In this document: positions 22,854 to 30,347 of the stretch, one piece after another | Layout of the letters: every line of letters starts with the position of its first letter | Numbering within the stretch: position 1 is the stretch's first letter | Origin: Dehalococcoidia bacterium | Lineage (GTDB): Bacteria > Chloroflexota > Dehalococcoidia > GIF9 > AB-539-J10 | Reading direction: 5' to 3' | Assembly: GCA_030665785.1 (NCBI GenBank) | Contig: DAOUZA010000007.1 | Span: forward strand, 1 to 32,177 | Length of the DNA stretch: 32,177 nucleotides | Translations under genes and position numbers: made by a program | Notes under the pieces: model-generated | Databases searched by the model: none | What the model was told of the DNA's origin: nothing | What the model saw: the letters and a program-made list of their open reading frames with translations, nothing else

Positions 22854-23639
22854 ATGGAAGATACTCCCAGACAGGATGCTACACTCATTGAGGTAGCTAA
22901 CAGCTTCTTGGCCAATTTACCCTCTGAAGAAAAACAAAACGCACAAACAGAAGTCTATAATCTTGTGCGCTGGCTCGGTGTGAGCAGAAAAACAAGCAGT
23001 ACTACCCCGCTTGATATAGCTGGCTACGCTGAGCAGATTACCCCTTCAGCCGCTGAGGTAATTAGACCCCTTCTTAGCTATATCCACAAAAAGGGCTTCA
23101 CCAAGGTAAATTTAGCCAGCCATGTTCGGGTGAAAAAAACAGCCTCGAAAACAGCCACAATGACCAAACGAATTTCCAAAATCCAATCTACTTTGAGCAA
23201 GGAAGGCTACGCCAAAGTGAAAACAGAGTTAACTTCCCTGAAAAATCAACGTCCAGAAGTCACTAAGGAAATACGCCTGGCAGCAGCCGACAAGGACTTC
23301 AGCGAAAATGCACCATTGCAAGCAGCACGAGAACGTAAATCGCACCTGGAAGGCAGAATAAAGGAACTAGAGCTAATCTTAAATTCGGCAAGAGTCCTAA
23401 CTGAAGTCGAAAGTACTTTACAGATAAAAATTGGGAATACAGTGAATCTCCGTGATTTATCCTCAGGCAGGGAGCTTCGTTATACTCTAGCTGACCCGGA
23501 AGAGGCAAACCCAACCAAGGGCATAATCTCCATTGCCTCACCCATCGGCAAAGCTTTGTTAGATAAACAAAAAGGGCAAACTATCAGCATTACCGCTCCC
23601 GCTGGTACTTTCAACTATCTTATCGAAGATATCCAGTAA
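22854..23639 (+). CDS. greA: GreA/GreB-type transcript cleavage factor with N-terminal core-binding-like domain
   Basis: Gre factors enter the RNA polymerase secondary channel and stimulate cleavage of backtracked RNA. 261 residues, about 100 more than a standard GreA. The N-terminal part (about 8-92: LIEVANSFLANL, VYNLVRWLG, DIAGYAEQITPSAAEVIRPL, YIHKKGF) resembles the SAM-like core-binding domain of tyrosine recombinases. Residues about 105-180 form the Gre coiled coil. Its tip, DKDFSENAPLQAARE, keeps the acidic pair (Asp148, Glu151) equivalent to GreA GDLKENAEY. The C-terminal FKBP-like domain is about 185-261 (GIISIASPIGKALL). A TTG upstream (22815) is the -35 box, not a start. Confidence 0.9.
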   Translation: MEDTPRQDATLIEVANSFLANLPSEEKQNAQTEVYNLVRWLGVSRKTSSTTPLDIAGYAEQITPSAAEVIRPLLSYIHKKGFTKVNLASHVRVKKTASKTATMTKRISKIQSTLSKEGYAKVKTELTSLKNQRPEVTKEIRLAAADKDFSENAPLQAARERKSHLEGRIKELELILNSARVLTEVESTLQIKIGNTVNLRDLSSGRELRYTLADPEEANPTKGIISIASPIGKALLDKQKGQTISITAPAGTFNYLIEDIQ

Positions 23640-23679
23640 ATCCAAAACCAAATTCAGCCTACCAAGCGAACACAGGACA

Positions 23680-24918
23680 TTACTCCAGTGGGCTTAACGT
23701 TAACAGCTTCTTTGCAATCTGCGGATATTTAGCGATGAACAACAGCTCGTCCTCAGTAAGTGGTCTTTGAGCTTCAACATTAGCATACCTCACCAGCTCC
23801 AGAATCTTCTCAGCTTCCTCACTATCGTCAAACGTTATCGCCATCTTCCCCATTATGTGCCTGAAACCGGATATTCCACCGTATTCACCGGAACATATCT
23901 CCCTGCCAGTTTCCACAAGCTCTGGCTCACCTCGGCCCAATTCAGCAAAATGGTATAGCTCGTAATTCTGAGGGTCTTTCAACACACCGTCAGCGTGAAT
24001 GCCCGAGCTATGAGCAAAAGCATTAGCCCCAACCCCCGGCTGGTTTACCGGGATAGGAACTCCAAAGGCATAACTGGCAAATTTGCTTATCTTCCACGCC
24101 TTTTTCAGGTTAATCCGCCTCCCCATCTGATACTTACCGGCAAATCCTTTCGATTTAGTAACTGCCAGAATTGTTGCCACAAGGTCAGCATTGCCGGCTC
24201 TTTCCCCCACTCCGTTGATTGTGGTATTGATATAAGCATCCTGTCCGCTATCTATAGCTCCTTTAGCTCCAGCAACAGAATTAGCCACCGCCATACCTAA
24301 ATCGCCGTGACAATGAAGTTCTATGGGAATTCCGACATTTTCCGCCAGCGTTTTGACCGCTTCATAGATGCTAAAAGGGTCATCATAGCCAAGAGTATCA
24401 CAATACCGGAACCTTTGAGCTCCATGCTCTCTTGCTGCTGAGGCAAACTTGATGAGAAAATCCATATTGGTTCTGGAGGCATCTTCAGCATTTACCCCGA
24501 TACTCTCTGCCCCAAGCCCTTTAGCTGCATCTACAGCATCAACCATCATCTTCAGGATGTCCTCCTGCTTCCTCTTACCTTGAAATTTCCCGGAAACCAT
24601 CTGCTCCGAGGTAGAGATTGATAGATTGAGATGTCGGATATTGGGAACAAACCTGAATGCTGTTTCCACATCACTGGCTACCGCCCTCACCCACCCGGAC
24701 AAACGAATAGGTTGCAAAACTCCCATATCAGCCAATTCCAAATTGGCCTGGAGGTAAGCAGATTCGTGCCTGGTGGTAGGAAAACCAAACTCAGATTGAA
24801 AAATGCCCATATCATTGAGATAAATGTTTATCATGGTCTTCTCAAGTTTAGATAGACCAAGATGAGCAGTTTGAACACCATCCCGATTAGTAACATCTAT
24901 GAAATAAACCTTAGTCAT
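23680..24918 (-). CDS. Isopropylmalate/homocitrate/(Re)-citrate synthase family enzyme
   Basis: A DRE-TIM metallolyase that condenses acetyl-CoA with a 2-oxo acid. 412 residues: VTNRDGVQT (9-17, catalytic Arg12 and Asp13), SEFGFPTT (42-49), the metal-binding HCHGD (202-206) and NTTINGVGERAGNA (231-244). The C terminus is short, without the long leucine-regulatory domain of LeuA. Candidates are homocitrate synthase and (Re)-citrate synthase. Dehalococcoides is known to use a (Re)-citrate synthase of this family, and the position divergent from argC (2-oxoglutarate, glutamate, arginine) fits that. Substrate specificity cannot be settled by eye. The ATG has a strong AGGGGGGAG. Confidence 0.85.
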   Translation of the reverse strand: MTKVYFIDVTNRDGVQTAHLGLSKLEKTMINIYLNDMGIFQSEFGFPTTRHESAYLQANLELADMGVLQPIRLSGWVRAVASDVETAFRFVPNIRHLNLSISTSEQMVSGKFQGKRKQEDILKMMVDAVDAAKGLGAESIGVNAEDASRTNMDFLIKFASAAREHGAQRFRYCDTLGYDDPFSIYEAVKTLAENVGIPIELHCHGDLGMAVANSVAGAKGAIDSGQDAYINTTINGVGERAGNADLVATILAVTKSKGFAGKYQMGRRINLKKAWKISKFASYAFGVPIPVNQPGVGANAFAHSSGIHADGVLKDPQNYELYHFAELGRGEPELVETGREICSGEYGGISGFRHIMGKMAITFDDSEEAEKILELVRYANVEAQRPLTEDELLFIAKYPQIAKKLLTLSPLE

Positions 24919-24958
24919 GCTCCCCCCTAGAATTAAATGATAAAAATAACATTATTGT

Positions 24959-24988
24959 TTCACTTAATCAAATATTACATAGTATAAT
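24959..24988 (+). promoter_or_regulatory. Promoter abutting the argC start codon
   Basis: TATAAT at 24983-24988 lies only 8 bases from the argC ATG (24997), with TTCACT (24959-24964) as a weak -35 at 18 bases. The predicted transcription start falls at or next to the ATG and there is no Shine-Dalgarno, suggesting a leaderless mRNA. Confidence 0.55.
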
Positions 24989-24996
24989 AGTTTCTA

Positions 24997-26025
24997 ATGT
25001 CAAAAATTAAAGCGGGTATAATAAATGTTACCGGATATATTGGCATCGAACTAGCTCGCCTGCTTTATCAACACCCTGAAGTAGAGCTTAAATCTATTAC
25101 AGGAAGGAGCGCTGCCGGGCAAAAGCTGGGTGAGGCTTTCCCCCACCTGGGCGCTATAGACCAGGTAATAAAAGCTGATATTGATAGCGATGTTGATATT
25201 GTTTTCTCAGCAATGCCCCATAAATCAAGCGTGGATGTAGTGCCTTCCTTGCTAGCACAAAACATAAAGGCTATCGATATCAGCGCTGACTTCAGGTTAA
25301 AGGATGCCAATGAATATCCGAAATGGTACGGCTTCACCCATCCATTTCCCGATTTGTTACAGGAAGCAATTTATGGATTGTCCGAAATTCATGAAAAGGA
25401 GATAGCTTCAGCACGCTTGATAGCTAACCCTGGCTGCTACAGCGTTGGCGCTATCCTGGCATTAGCACCAGCGGCTAAAGAAGGGATTATCTCGCCTGAG
25501 GTAATAATTGACAGTAAATCAGGTGTATCTGGCGCTGGCAGGGCCTTGACCTTAGCCACCCATTACGCTGAAACCAATGAAAATGCCTCCGCTTACTCTG
25601 TCGAAGGACACCGCCACCTGCCCGAGATTGAACAAGAGCTAAGGACTCTAAACCCAGAGCTCACTTTAGCGATAACTTTTGTGCCTCATTTAGTCCCTAT
25701 GACCCGAGGCATATTAACCACTTGCTATGCTCCAATAAAAGATAGCAATCTAGCCAAAGAAGAACTACAACAACTTTATCGTGATTTTTATAAAAATGCT
25801 CCCTTTGTTCACATAGCAGATAATCCTCCCCAAACTAAATATACCAGAGGAAATAACTTCTGCATCATTTACCCCACCATCGATTTAAGGACAAACAGGC
25901 TTATTGTCATTAGTTGCCTGGATAATTTAATAAAGGGTGGGGCAGGACAGGCAGTTCAGAATATGAATTTGATGTTCAATTTACCGCAGTCTGCTGGTCT
26001 TGAAAGCTTAGCTATTTATCCCTAG
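24997..26025 (+). CDS. argC: N-acetyl-gamma-glutamyl-phosphate reductase
   Basis: Reduces acetylglutamyl phosphate to the semialdehyde with NADPH, the third step of arginine synthesis. 342 residues, type 1 length. The Rossmann segment is AGIINVTGYIGIELARLL (6-23; the usual GATGYTG has Asn and Val in the first positions here). Catalytic Cys147 lies in NPGCYSVG. SVEGHRHLPEIEQ, FVPHLVPMTRGI and the C-terminal GAGQAVQNMNLM are typical. It is separated by 13 kb from argH and about 18 kb from argB, on the same strand. It is followed after 13 bases by tRNA-Glu and is probably co-transcribed with it. Confidence 0.96.
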   Translation: MSKIKAGIINVTGYIGIELARLLYQHPEVELKSITGRSAAGQKLGEAFPHLGAIDQVIKADIDSDVDIVFSAMPHKSSVDVVPSLLAQNIKAIDISADFRLKDANEYPKWYGFTHPFPDLLQEAIYGLSEIHEKEIASARLIANPGCYSVGAILALAPAAKEGIISPEVIIDSKSGVSGAGRALTLATHYAETNENASAYSVEGHRHLPEIEQELRTLNPELTLAITFVPHLVPMTRGILTTCYAPIKDSNLAKEELQQLYRDFYKNAPFVHIADNPPQTKYTRGNNFCIIYPTIDLRTNRLIVISCLDNLIKGGAGQAVQNMNLMFNLPQSAGLESLAIYP

Positions 26026-26038
26026 AATACTGTTGCCT

Positions 26039-26111
26039 GCCCTCATCGTCTAGGGGACTAGGACGTCAGCCTTTCAAGCTGAAGACAGGGATTCGAATTC
26101 CCTTGAGGGCA
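26039..26111 (+). tRNA. tRNA-Glu (anticodon UUC)
   Basis: A complete cloverleaf of 73 bases. The acceptor is GCCCTCA (26039-26045) with TGAGGGC (26104-26110), discriminator A. The anticodon stem is TCAGC/GCTGA around loop CTTTCAA, with anticodon TTC at 26073-26075. The T-arm is AGGGA-TTCGAAT-TCCCT. CCA is not encoded. Its 3' end is 2 bases from the stop codon of the convergent nitroreductase gene, leaving no room for a separate terminator. Confidence 0.97.
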
Positions 26112-26113
26112 CT

Positions 26114-26662
26114 CTATTTTTGTCCGTAAATTTCACGGAATACCAATTCGGAAAGTTCCTTCCTTTTCGGTGTCTTACCTTCCTTCGCTGGATGACCCAG
26201 CGGGGTCATTTCAACTACTGCCGCCCCTTCAGGGACATTCAAAATCTGCCCCACTTTTTGAGCATCAAAGGCACCAACATGCACTGTTCCCAAACCTAAA
26301 GAATGAGCTGCCAGGGCAATGTTTTGCATTGCTAACGCTACATCAAACATATACCAATCTCCCTTATCAGTGACCGGCTCACCTTGATAAAAGCCAGATT
26401 TGCCTAGCTCGGCACAAGCCACGATGACTATAGGCGCTTCTTTAACAGCCTTGTAGGCTGGATTCCAAGGCGTAAGGGCATCAGCTAATTTAGCTTTCGT
26501 TTCACTATTTTGAACTACCACAAATCTAGAGCATTGTGTATTTGCCCAAGAGGGTGCCCAGCGAGCAGCCTCCAGAACAGCATTAAGCTTTTCTTCAGCG
26601 ATAGCCTCAGATTTATAATGACGGATACTGCGCCTTGTCTTTATTGCTTCAAATACTTCCAC
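26114..26662 (-). CDS. Nitroreductase family flavoprotein
   Basis: FMN-dependent NAD(P)H oxidoreductase fold, substrate unknown. 182 residues from the GTG at 26662, which has a near-perfect AAGGAGG 5 bases upstream. That Shine-Dalgarno would otherwise be read as KEV in a longer frame, so earlier starts are rejected. MEVFEAIKTRRSIRHY carries the FMN-phosphate RRSIR, followed by EAARWAPSWANTQCSRFVVV. The C-terminal half has MFDVALAMQNIALAAHSLGLGTVHVG, typical of the dimeric family. It begins 17 bases after pcm and is probably co-transcribed with it. Roles such as BluB or ring reduction cannot be assigned from motifs. Confidence 0.92.
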   Translation of the reverse strand: MEVFEAIKTRRSIRHYKSEAIAEEKLNAVLEAARWAPSWANTQCSRFVVVQNSETKAKLADALTPWNPAYKAVKEAPIVIVACAELGKSGFYQGEPVTDKGDWYMFDVALAMQNIALAAHSLGLGTVHVGAFDAQKVGQILNVPEGAAVVEMTPLGHPAKEGKTPKRKELSELVFREIYGQK

Positions 26663-26679
26663 TTCTACCTCCTTATTTA

Positions 26680-27321
26680 TTATTCTTCTTCCCAAGCACC
26701 TTCACCGATGAGCGGTACAAAATAGCATCCACCTAAATTTTCCACCTTATTCCCCCTCCGCCTTTTGGTAACCCGCAGTAAATCCTGCTGCCAGCGAGAA
26801 CCTACGGGGATTATCAATCGCCCACCCAAAGATAATTGGTCCAAAAGGATTTGAGGAATATTGGGAGCACCGGCGGAAACTATAATAGCATTGTAGGGTG
26901 CCTCATCAGGCCAGCCTAACTTCTTGCCAGCGAGGTAAACCTTGACGTTAGAATAACCAAGCTTTTCCAAAACACGCTTAGCTCCTTCCGCTAACTCAGA
27001 TATGCGCTCTACAGTGATAACCTGCCGGGCTAACTCAGCTAATATGGCTGCTTCGTAACCACTCCCAGCACCTAGTTCCAGAACTTTATCCTCGCTTTTA
27101 AGCTCTAAAGCCTGCACCATTAAAGCTACAATATAAGGTTGGGAGATAGTTTGCCCAAAGCCAATGCTTAATGGTCTGTCTTCGTAGGCAGCATAATACT
27201 GATCTTCAGGCACAAAAGCTTCACGCGGAACATGCCGTATAGCTCCAATCACACGCTTATCAGAAATCTCCAAGCTGAGTTTGGCAATTAAATTGTCCCG
27301 AGCAAGGCTTAAATCCACCAC
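26680..27321 (-). CDS. pcm: Protein-L-isoaspartate O-methyltransferase
   Basis: Methylates abnormal isoaspartyl residues with SAM to start their repair. 213 residues, the usual size. Family marks: VPREAFVP (30-37), the active-site loop GFGQTISQPYIVALM, motif I VLELGAGSGYEAAILAEL (79-96), ITVERISELAEGAKRVL, NAIIVSAGAPNIPQILLDQL and GGRLIIPVG. The start is one of two tandem GTG codons (27321 or 27318); no clear Shine-Dalgarno. It follows the small membrane protein by 14 bases. Confidence 0.95.
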   Translation of the reverse strand: MVDLSLARDNLIAKLSLEISDKRVIGAIRHVPREAFVPEDQYYAAYEDRPLSIGFGQTISQPYIVALMVQALELKSEDKVLELGAGSGYEAAILAELARQVITVERISELAEGAKRVLEKLGYSNVKVYLAGKKLGWPDEAPYNAIIVSAGAPNIPQILLDQLSLGGRLIIPVGSRWQQDLLRVTKRRRGNKVENLGGCYFVPLIGEGAWEEE

Positions 27322-27335
27322 AGGTTATTTTTAAA

Positions 27336-27584
27336 TCAACCAAAGATAAAAGATAATACTATGAGAATCAGAATTGCCGAGCCACCAAGGATGCCAATAC
27401 GCCGTAGCTCGGGCATTACATATTGATAGCGATTAACAAGAGCCCGCTCTTCAGGAACTTTCTTTCTAGCTAAGGCACCCGCCTCAGCAACGGTTGAAAT
27501 AACCTGCTGTGAATTTCTTTCTCTGGCTACTTTCGCCAGTTTAGCACGCTGTTTCACCTTAGTACGGTGTGATTTTTTAGACAT
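27336..27584 (-). CDS. Small basic single-pass membrane protein, unknown function
   Basis: 82 residues that I cannot name. The N-terminal half is very basic (MSKKSHRTKVKQRAKLAKVA). A middle region reads NRYQYVMPELRRIGILGG, and one hydrophobic segment fills about 62-81 (IGILGGSAILILIVLSFIFG), ending the protein. Topology is probably N-in with a C-terminal anchor. The ATG has AAGGTAAAGGT upstream. It sits 4 bases after the Xer-like gene and 14 before pcm, clearly in that operon. Size and layout recall SecE, but I see no SecE signature. Confidence 0.8.
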   Translation of the reverse strand: MSKKSHRTKVKQRAKLAKVARERNSQQVISTVAEAGALARKKVPEERALVNRYQYVMPELRRIGILGGSAILILIVLSFIFG

Positions 27585-27588
27585 ACCT

Positions 27589-28443
27589 TTACCTTAATGT
27601 GGGCCTCATTTGCTCATAAATCTTGGTGCTTGAGATATAAGCATGTCCCAAGAGTTGTTGCACATCTCGAAGTTCAGCACCAGTTCGTAATTTATATGCT
27701 GCAAAACTATGGCGCAGGGCCCGCGGGGTAACCATACCACCAAGCCCAGCTTTAGAAGCATAATTCTTAACAATCTCCCAGAATCCCTGCCGGGTGAGCC
27801 TCTTGCCAAGCCGATTCAAAAATAGCGCTTTCTCCTTTTCATCATACAGGAGCTCGAATCTGTCACCGTTAACAAAATCTTTTAATAGCTTGGCAATATG
27901 ATAGTCGAAAGGAGCCTGCCTTCTTGAATTGCCGTGAGAGCAATGGAGGTAACGCTGCTCTAGATTAATGTCCTCGGTATCCAGCGATACCAGCTCAGTT
28001 ACCCGCAAGCCTGTAGCATAAAGTAACTCTAACATCACCTTATCTCTTTTAGCCTCTGGAGTGGATAGCTTCGCTGGCTCTGCCAACAAACAGTGAAACT
28101 CAGAGGGAGATAAGACAGATGGCACATGCTTCTTAATCCTGGGAGATAGCAAACCCTGCGCTGGGTTATTCTTCGCTCTACCCATGTCAACCATGAACTT
28201 GAAAAACGACTTTGCTGAGGCTACTTTGCGAGCTACCGTGGCCGGAGAATACTTCCTATCCCTGAGGCTGAATAGATAGTTTTTCAATAGCTCATTGTTT
28301 GACTCAATAACACCCTCGCCTCCGCTTGCCTCACCAAATGCCATCAATTGATTCAAATCATTGCGATAGGCAGCTAGAGTATTCGGGGAACGACCTTTAC
28401 TATCAGCAAGGTATTCTAGAAAAGCGACAATGTCTTTTTCCAT
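27589..28443 (-). CDS. Xer-like tyrosine recombinase with altered active site
   Basis: 284 residues: SAM-like core-binding domain (about 1-90, SPNTLAAYRNDLNQLMAF) and catalytic domain. Against E. coli XerD (R148, K172, H244, R247, H270, Y279), this protein has Arg147 (ATGLRVTEL), His170 where the lysine lies (SHGNSRRQ in place of GKGNKER), Arg241 in place of histidine (TPRALRHSF), Arg244, His267 (LGHAYIS) and Tyr276 (KIYEQM). Nucleophile and arginines remain, but two of six catalytic positions differ. It may act at dif or be a divergent recombinase. It shares a short divergent promoter region with uvrC and heads the operon with the membrane protein and pcm. Confidence 0.9.
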   Translation of the reverse strand: MEKDIVAFLEYLADSKGRSPNTLAAYRNDLNQLMAFGEASGGEGVIESNNELLKNYLFSLRDRKYSPATVARKVASAKSFFKFMVDMGRAKNNPAQGLLSPRIKKHVPSVLSPSEFHCLLAEPAKLSTPEAKRDKVMLELLYATGLRVTELVSLDTEDINLEQRYLHCSHGNSRRQAPFDYHIAKLLKDFVNGDRFELLYDEKEKALFLNRLGKRLTRQGFWEIVKNYASKAGLGGMVTPRALRHSFAAYKLRTGAELRDVQQLLGHAYISSTKIYEQMRPTLR

Positions 28444-28450
28444 TTACCTC

Positions 28451-28479
28451 ATTTTAGCACATTTTTTTTGCCTCTGGTA
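28451..28479 (-). promoter_or_regulatory. Promoter abutting the Xer-like gene start codon
   Basis: On the minus strand, TTACCA, an 18-base spacer and TAAAAT (28456-28451) with extended TGC. The -10 ends 7 bases before the ATG at 28443, so the mRNA would begin at or beside the start codon. A GAGGT in that gap would not be in the transcript if so. Confidence 0.5.
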
Positions 28480-28496
28480 ATCCCTGTTGTTACAAT
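28468..28496 (+). promoter_or_regulatory. Promoter abutting the uvrC start codon
   Basis: TTGCCT (28468-28473), a 17-base spacer and TACAAT (28491-28496). The -10 ends 6 bases before the GTG at 28503, and no Shine-Dalgarno is present, which fits a leaderless transcript. It overlaps the divergent promoter of the Xer-like gene. Confidence 0.55.
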
Positions 28497-28502
28497 ATTT
28501 TT

Positions 28503-30347
28503 GTGACATTAACAAAATTAGCGCCACAATTAAAAACTGTTCCCACAAATCCTGGAGTGTATTTGTTCAAAAATGAGCAGGGAAATGTGCTCTATGTAGG
28601 CAAGGCTGCCAATCTCAGCAATCGGGTGAAAAGTTATTTTACGGAACATAAAAATCTTCCCTTCAAAATTCAGCGATTAATGTCAAAGATGAGCGACATT
28701 GAATTTATAGTTACCAATTCTGAGCAGGAAGCTTTAATATTAGAATGCAACTTGATAAAAAGGCATCGTCCACGCTACAACGTTCGCCTAAAAGACGATA
28801 AAACTTTCCCCTACCTTAAAATAAATATCACCGAAGATTGGCCTGGAGTTTATGTTACTCGCCGTTTTCAGAAAGATGGTGCTAGATACTTTGGCCCTTT
28901 CGCCAGCGCCGGCTCAGTTCGCAAAACATTGAGACTGATAAAGAAAATCTTTCCCTTCCGCTCCTGCACTAAAACCATTACTGGCAGAGATAAAAAGCCT
29001 TGCCTTGAATACCACATTCACCGATGTCTCGGACCATGTATTGGTGCGGTAACCAGAGAGGAATACCACGAGATGATAAATCAAGTTATCCAATTTTTAG
29101 AAGGCAAACAGGAGTTGGTCCTCCGACAATTAAACCAAAAAATGAGGGAAGCATCCCGTCGCTTCCAGTTTGAAAAGGCAGCCTTGCTTCGTGACCAAAT
29201 CAGGGCAATAGAGAAGGTGATTGAGGCACAGAAAATCGCCGTCACCTTAAAAGGAGAACAAGATGTCATTGCTCTAGCACAGGACAAGAGGCTGGCTTGT
29301 GTGGAGATATTCTTCATCCGCAACAATAAGCTTGTTGGGCGCGACCATTTTATTATGGAAAACATCTATGATGAAACGCCAAGTGAAATAATTACCAGCT
29401 TCGTGAAACAATATTATGCCTCAGCATCGTATATCCCACCTCTAATATTGCTTCGAAACCCGGTGAATGAATCAGCAACGCTCACCGAGTGGCTTAAGGA
29501 ACAAAGAGGAAACAGCATAAAACTTCAGGTTCCTGAGCGAGGAGCAAAAAAACAATTAATGAATATGGCGATTGAGAACGCCAACAAGGAGTTGCAACTA
29601 GCTAAAGCCAGGGAGATGACTTTAGAAACGATAACCTCAGCACTGCAACAGCTAAAAGACAAACTTCGTCTGCCACGAATACCGCTACGGATAGAATGCT
29701 ATGATATTTCCGATATTCAAGGCGCTCTGGCGGTAGGAAGCATGATTGTTCTGGAGAAAGGGATGCCCAAGCCAGCTCATTACCGCCGCTTCAAAATCAA
29801 AACAATAACCGGTGCCGATGACTACGCCATGATTCAAGAAATATTACGGCGGAGATTCAGAAGGACTATCAGCGTCACAGGCAAAGCGAACGAACCACTT
29901 TCACAAAAGGATAGCTGGGCAATTATACCCGACCTCATTCTCATTGATGGTGGCAAAGGTCAGCTTAATGCTGCTATTAAGGTCACGAGAGAACTGGGAG
30001 TGGGCTCCATACCAATTGCTAGCATAGCCAAGGAAAACGAGGATGTCTTCACACCAGGCAGGTCGGAGCCATTGGGCATTGCCAAGGACTCCCCGGCACT
30101 TCACACGCTTCAAAGAGCGCGAGATGAGGCACACCGCTTCGCTATCAGCTATCACCAACAGCTTCGACGCAGGAAAGGTATTGCCTCATTGTTAGATGAT
30201 ATTCCCGGCATCGGACCAAAGCGAAAAAGGGCTTTGATAATCAAATTCAGGTCAGTTAAAGGCATCAAAGAAGCCTCGTTGGAAGAGCTCAGCCAAACGA
30301 AAGGAATAACACCAGCTCTAGCCCAAAAAGTTAAACAGTACCTATAA
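28503..30347 (+). CDS. uvrC: Excinuclease ABC subunit C
   Basis: Makes both incisions around lesions in nucleotide excision repair with UvrA and UvrB. 614 residues, the usual length. The GIY-YIG domain is PGVYLFKNEQGNVLYVGKA (17-35) with catalytic Arg41. A cysteine-bearing segment (PCLEYHIHRCLGPC) follows, then a UVR motif near FEKAALLRDQI. The C-terminal RNase-H-like nuclease is marked by IECYDISDIQG and DLILIDGGKGQLNAA, and helix-hairpin-helix motifs by DDIPGIGPKRKRAL. The start is GTG, directly downstream of the -10. The 3' end overlaps the convergent DUF72 gene by 17 bases. Confidence 0.97.
   Translation: MTLTKLAPQLKTVPTNPGVYLFKNEQGNVLYVGKAANLSNRVKSYFTEHKNLPFKIQRLMSKMSDIEFIVTNSEQEALILECNLIKRHRPRYNVRLKDDKTFPYLKINITEDWPGVYVTRRFQKDGARYFGPFASAGSVRKTLRLIKKIFPFRSCTKTITGRDKKPCLEYHIHRCLGPCIGAVTREEYHEMINQVIQFLEGKQELVLRQLNQKMREASRRFQFEKAALLRDQIRAIEKVIEAQKIAVTLKGEQDVIALAQDKRLACVEIFFIRNNKLVGRDHFIMENIYDETPSEIITSFVKQYYASASYIPPLILLRNPVNESATLTEWLKEQRGNSIKLQVPERGAKKQLMNMAIENANKELQLAKAREMTLETITSALQQLKDKLRLPRIPLRIECYDISDIQGALAVGSMIVLEKGMPKPAHYRRFKIKTITGADDYAMIQEILRRRFRRTISVTGKANEPLSQKDSWAIIPDLILIDGGKGQLNAAIKVTRELGVGSIPIASIAKENEDVFTPGRSEPLGIAKDSPALHTLQRARDEAHRFAISYHQQLRRRKGIASLLDDIPGIGPKRKRALIIKFRSVKGIKEASLEELSQTKGITPALAQKVKQYL

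Noticed and set aside
26039-26111. tRNA-Glu as a phage or island attachment site
   Set aside because: No integrase gene with insertion-type context, no direct repeat of the tRNA 3' end seen downstream; neighbours are ordinary housekeeping genes.
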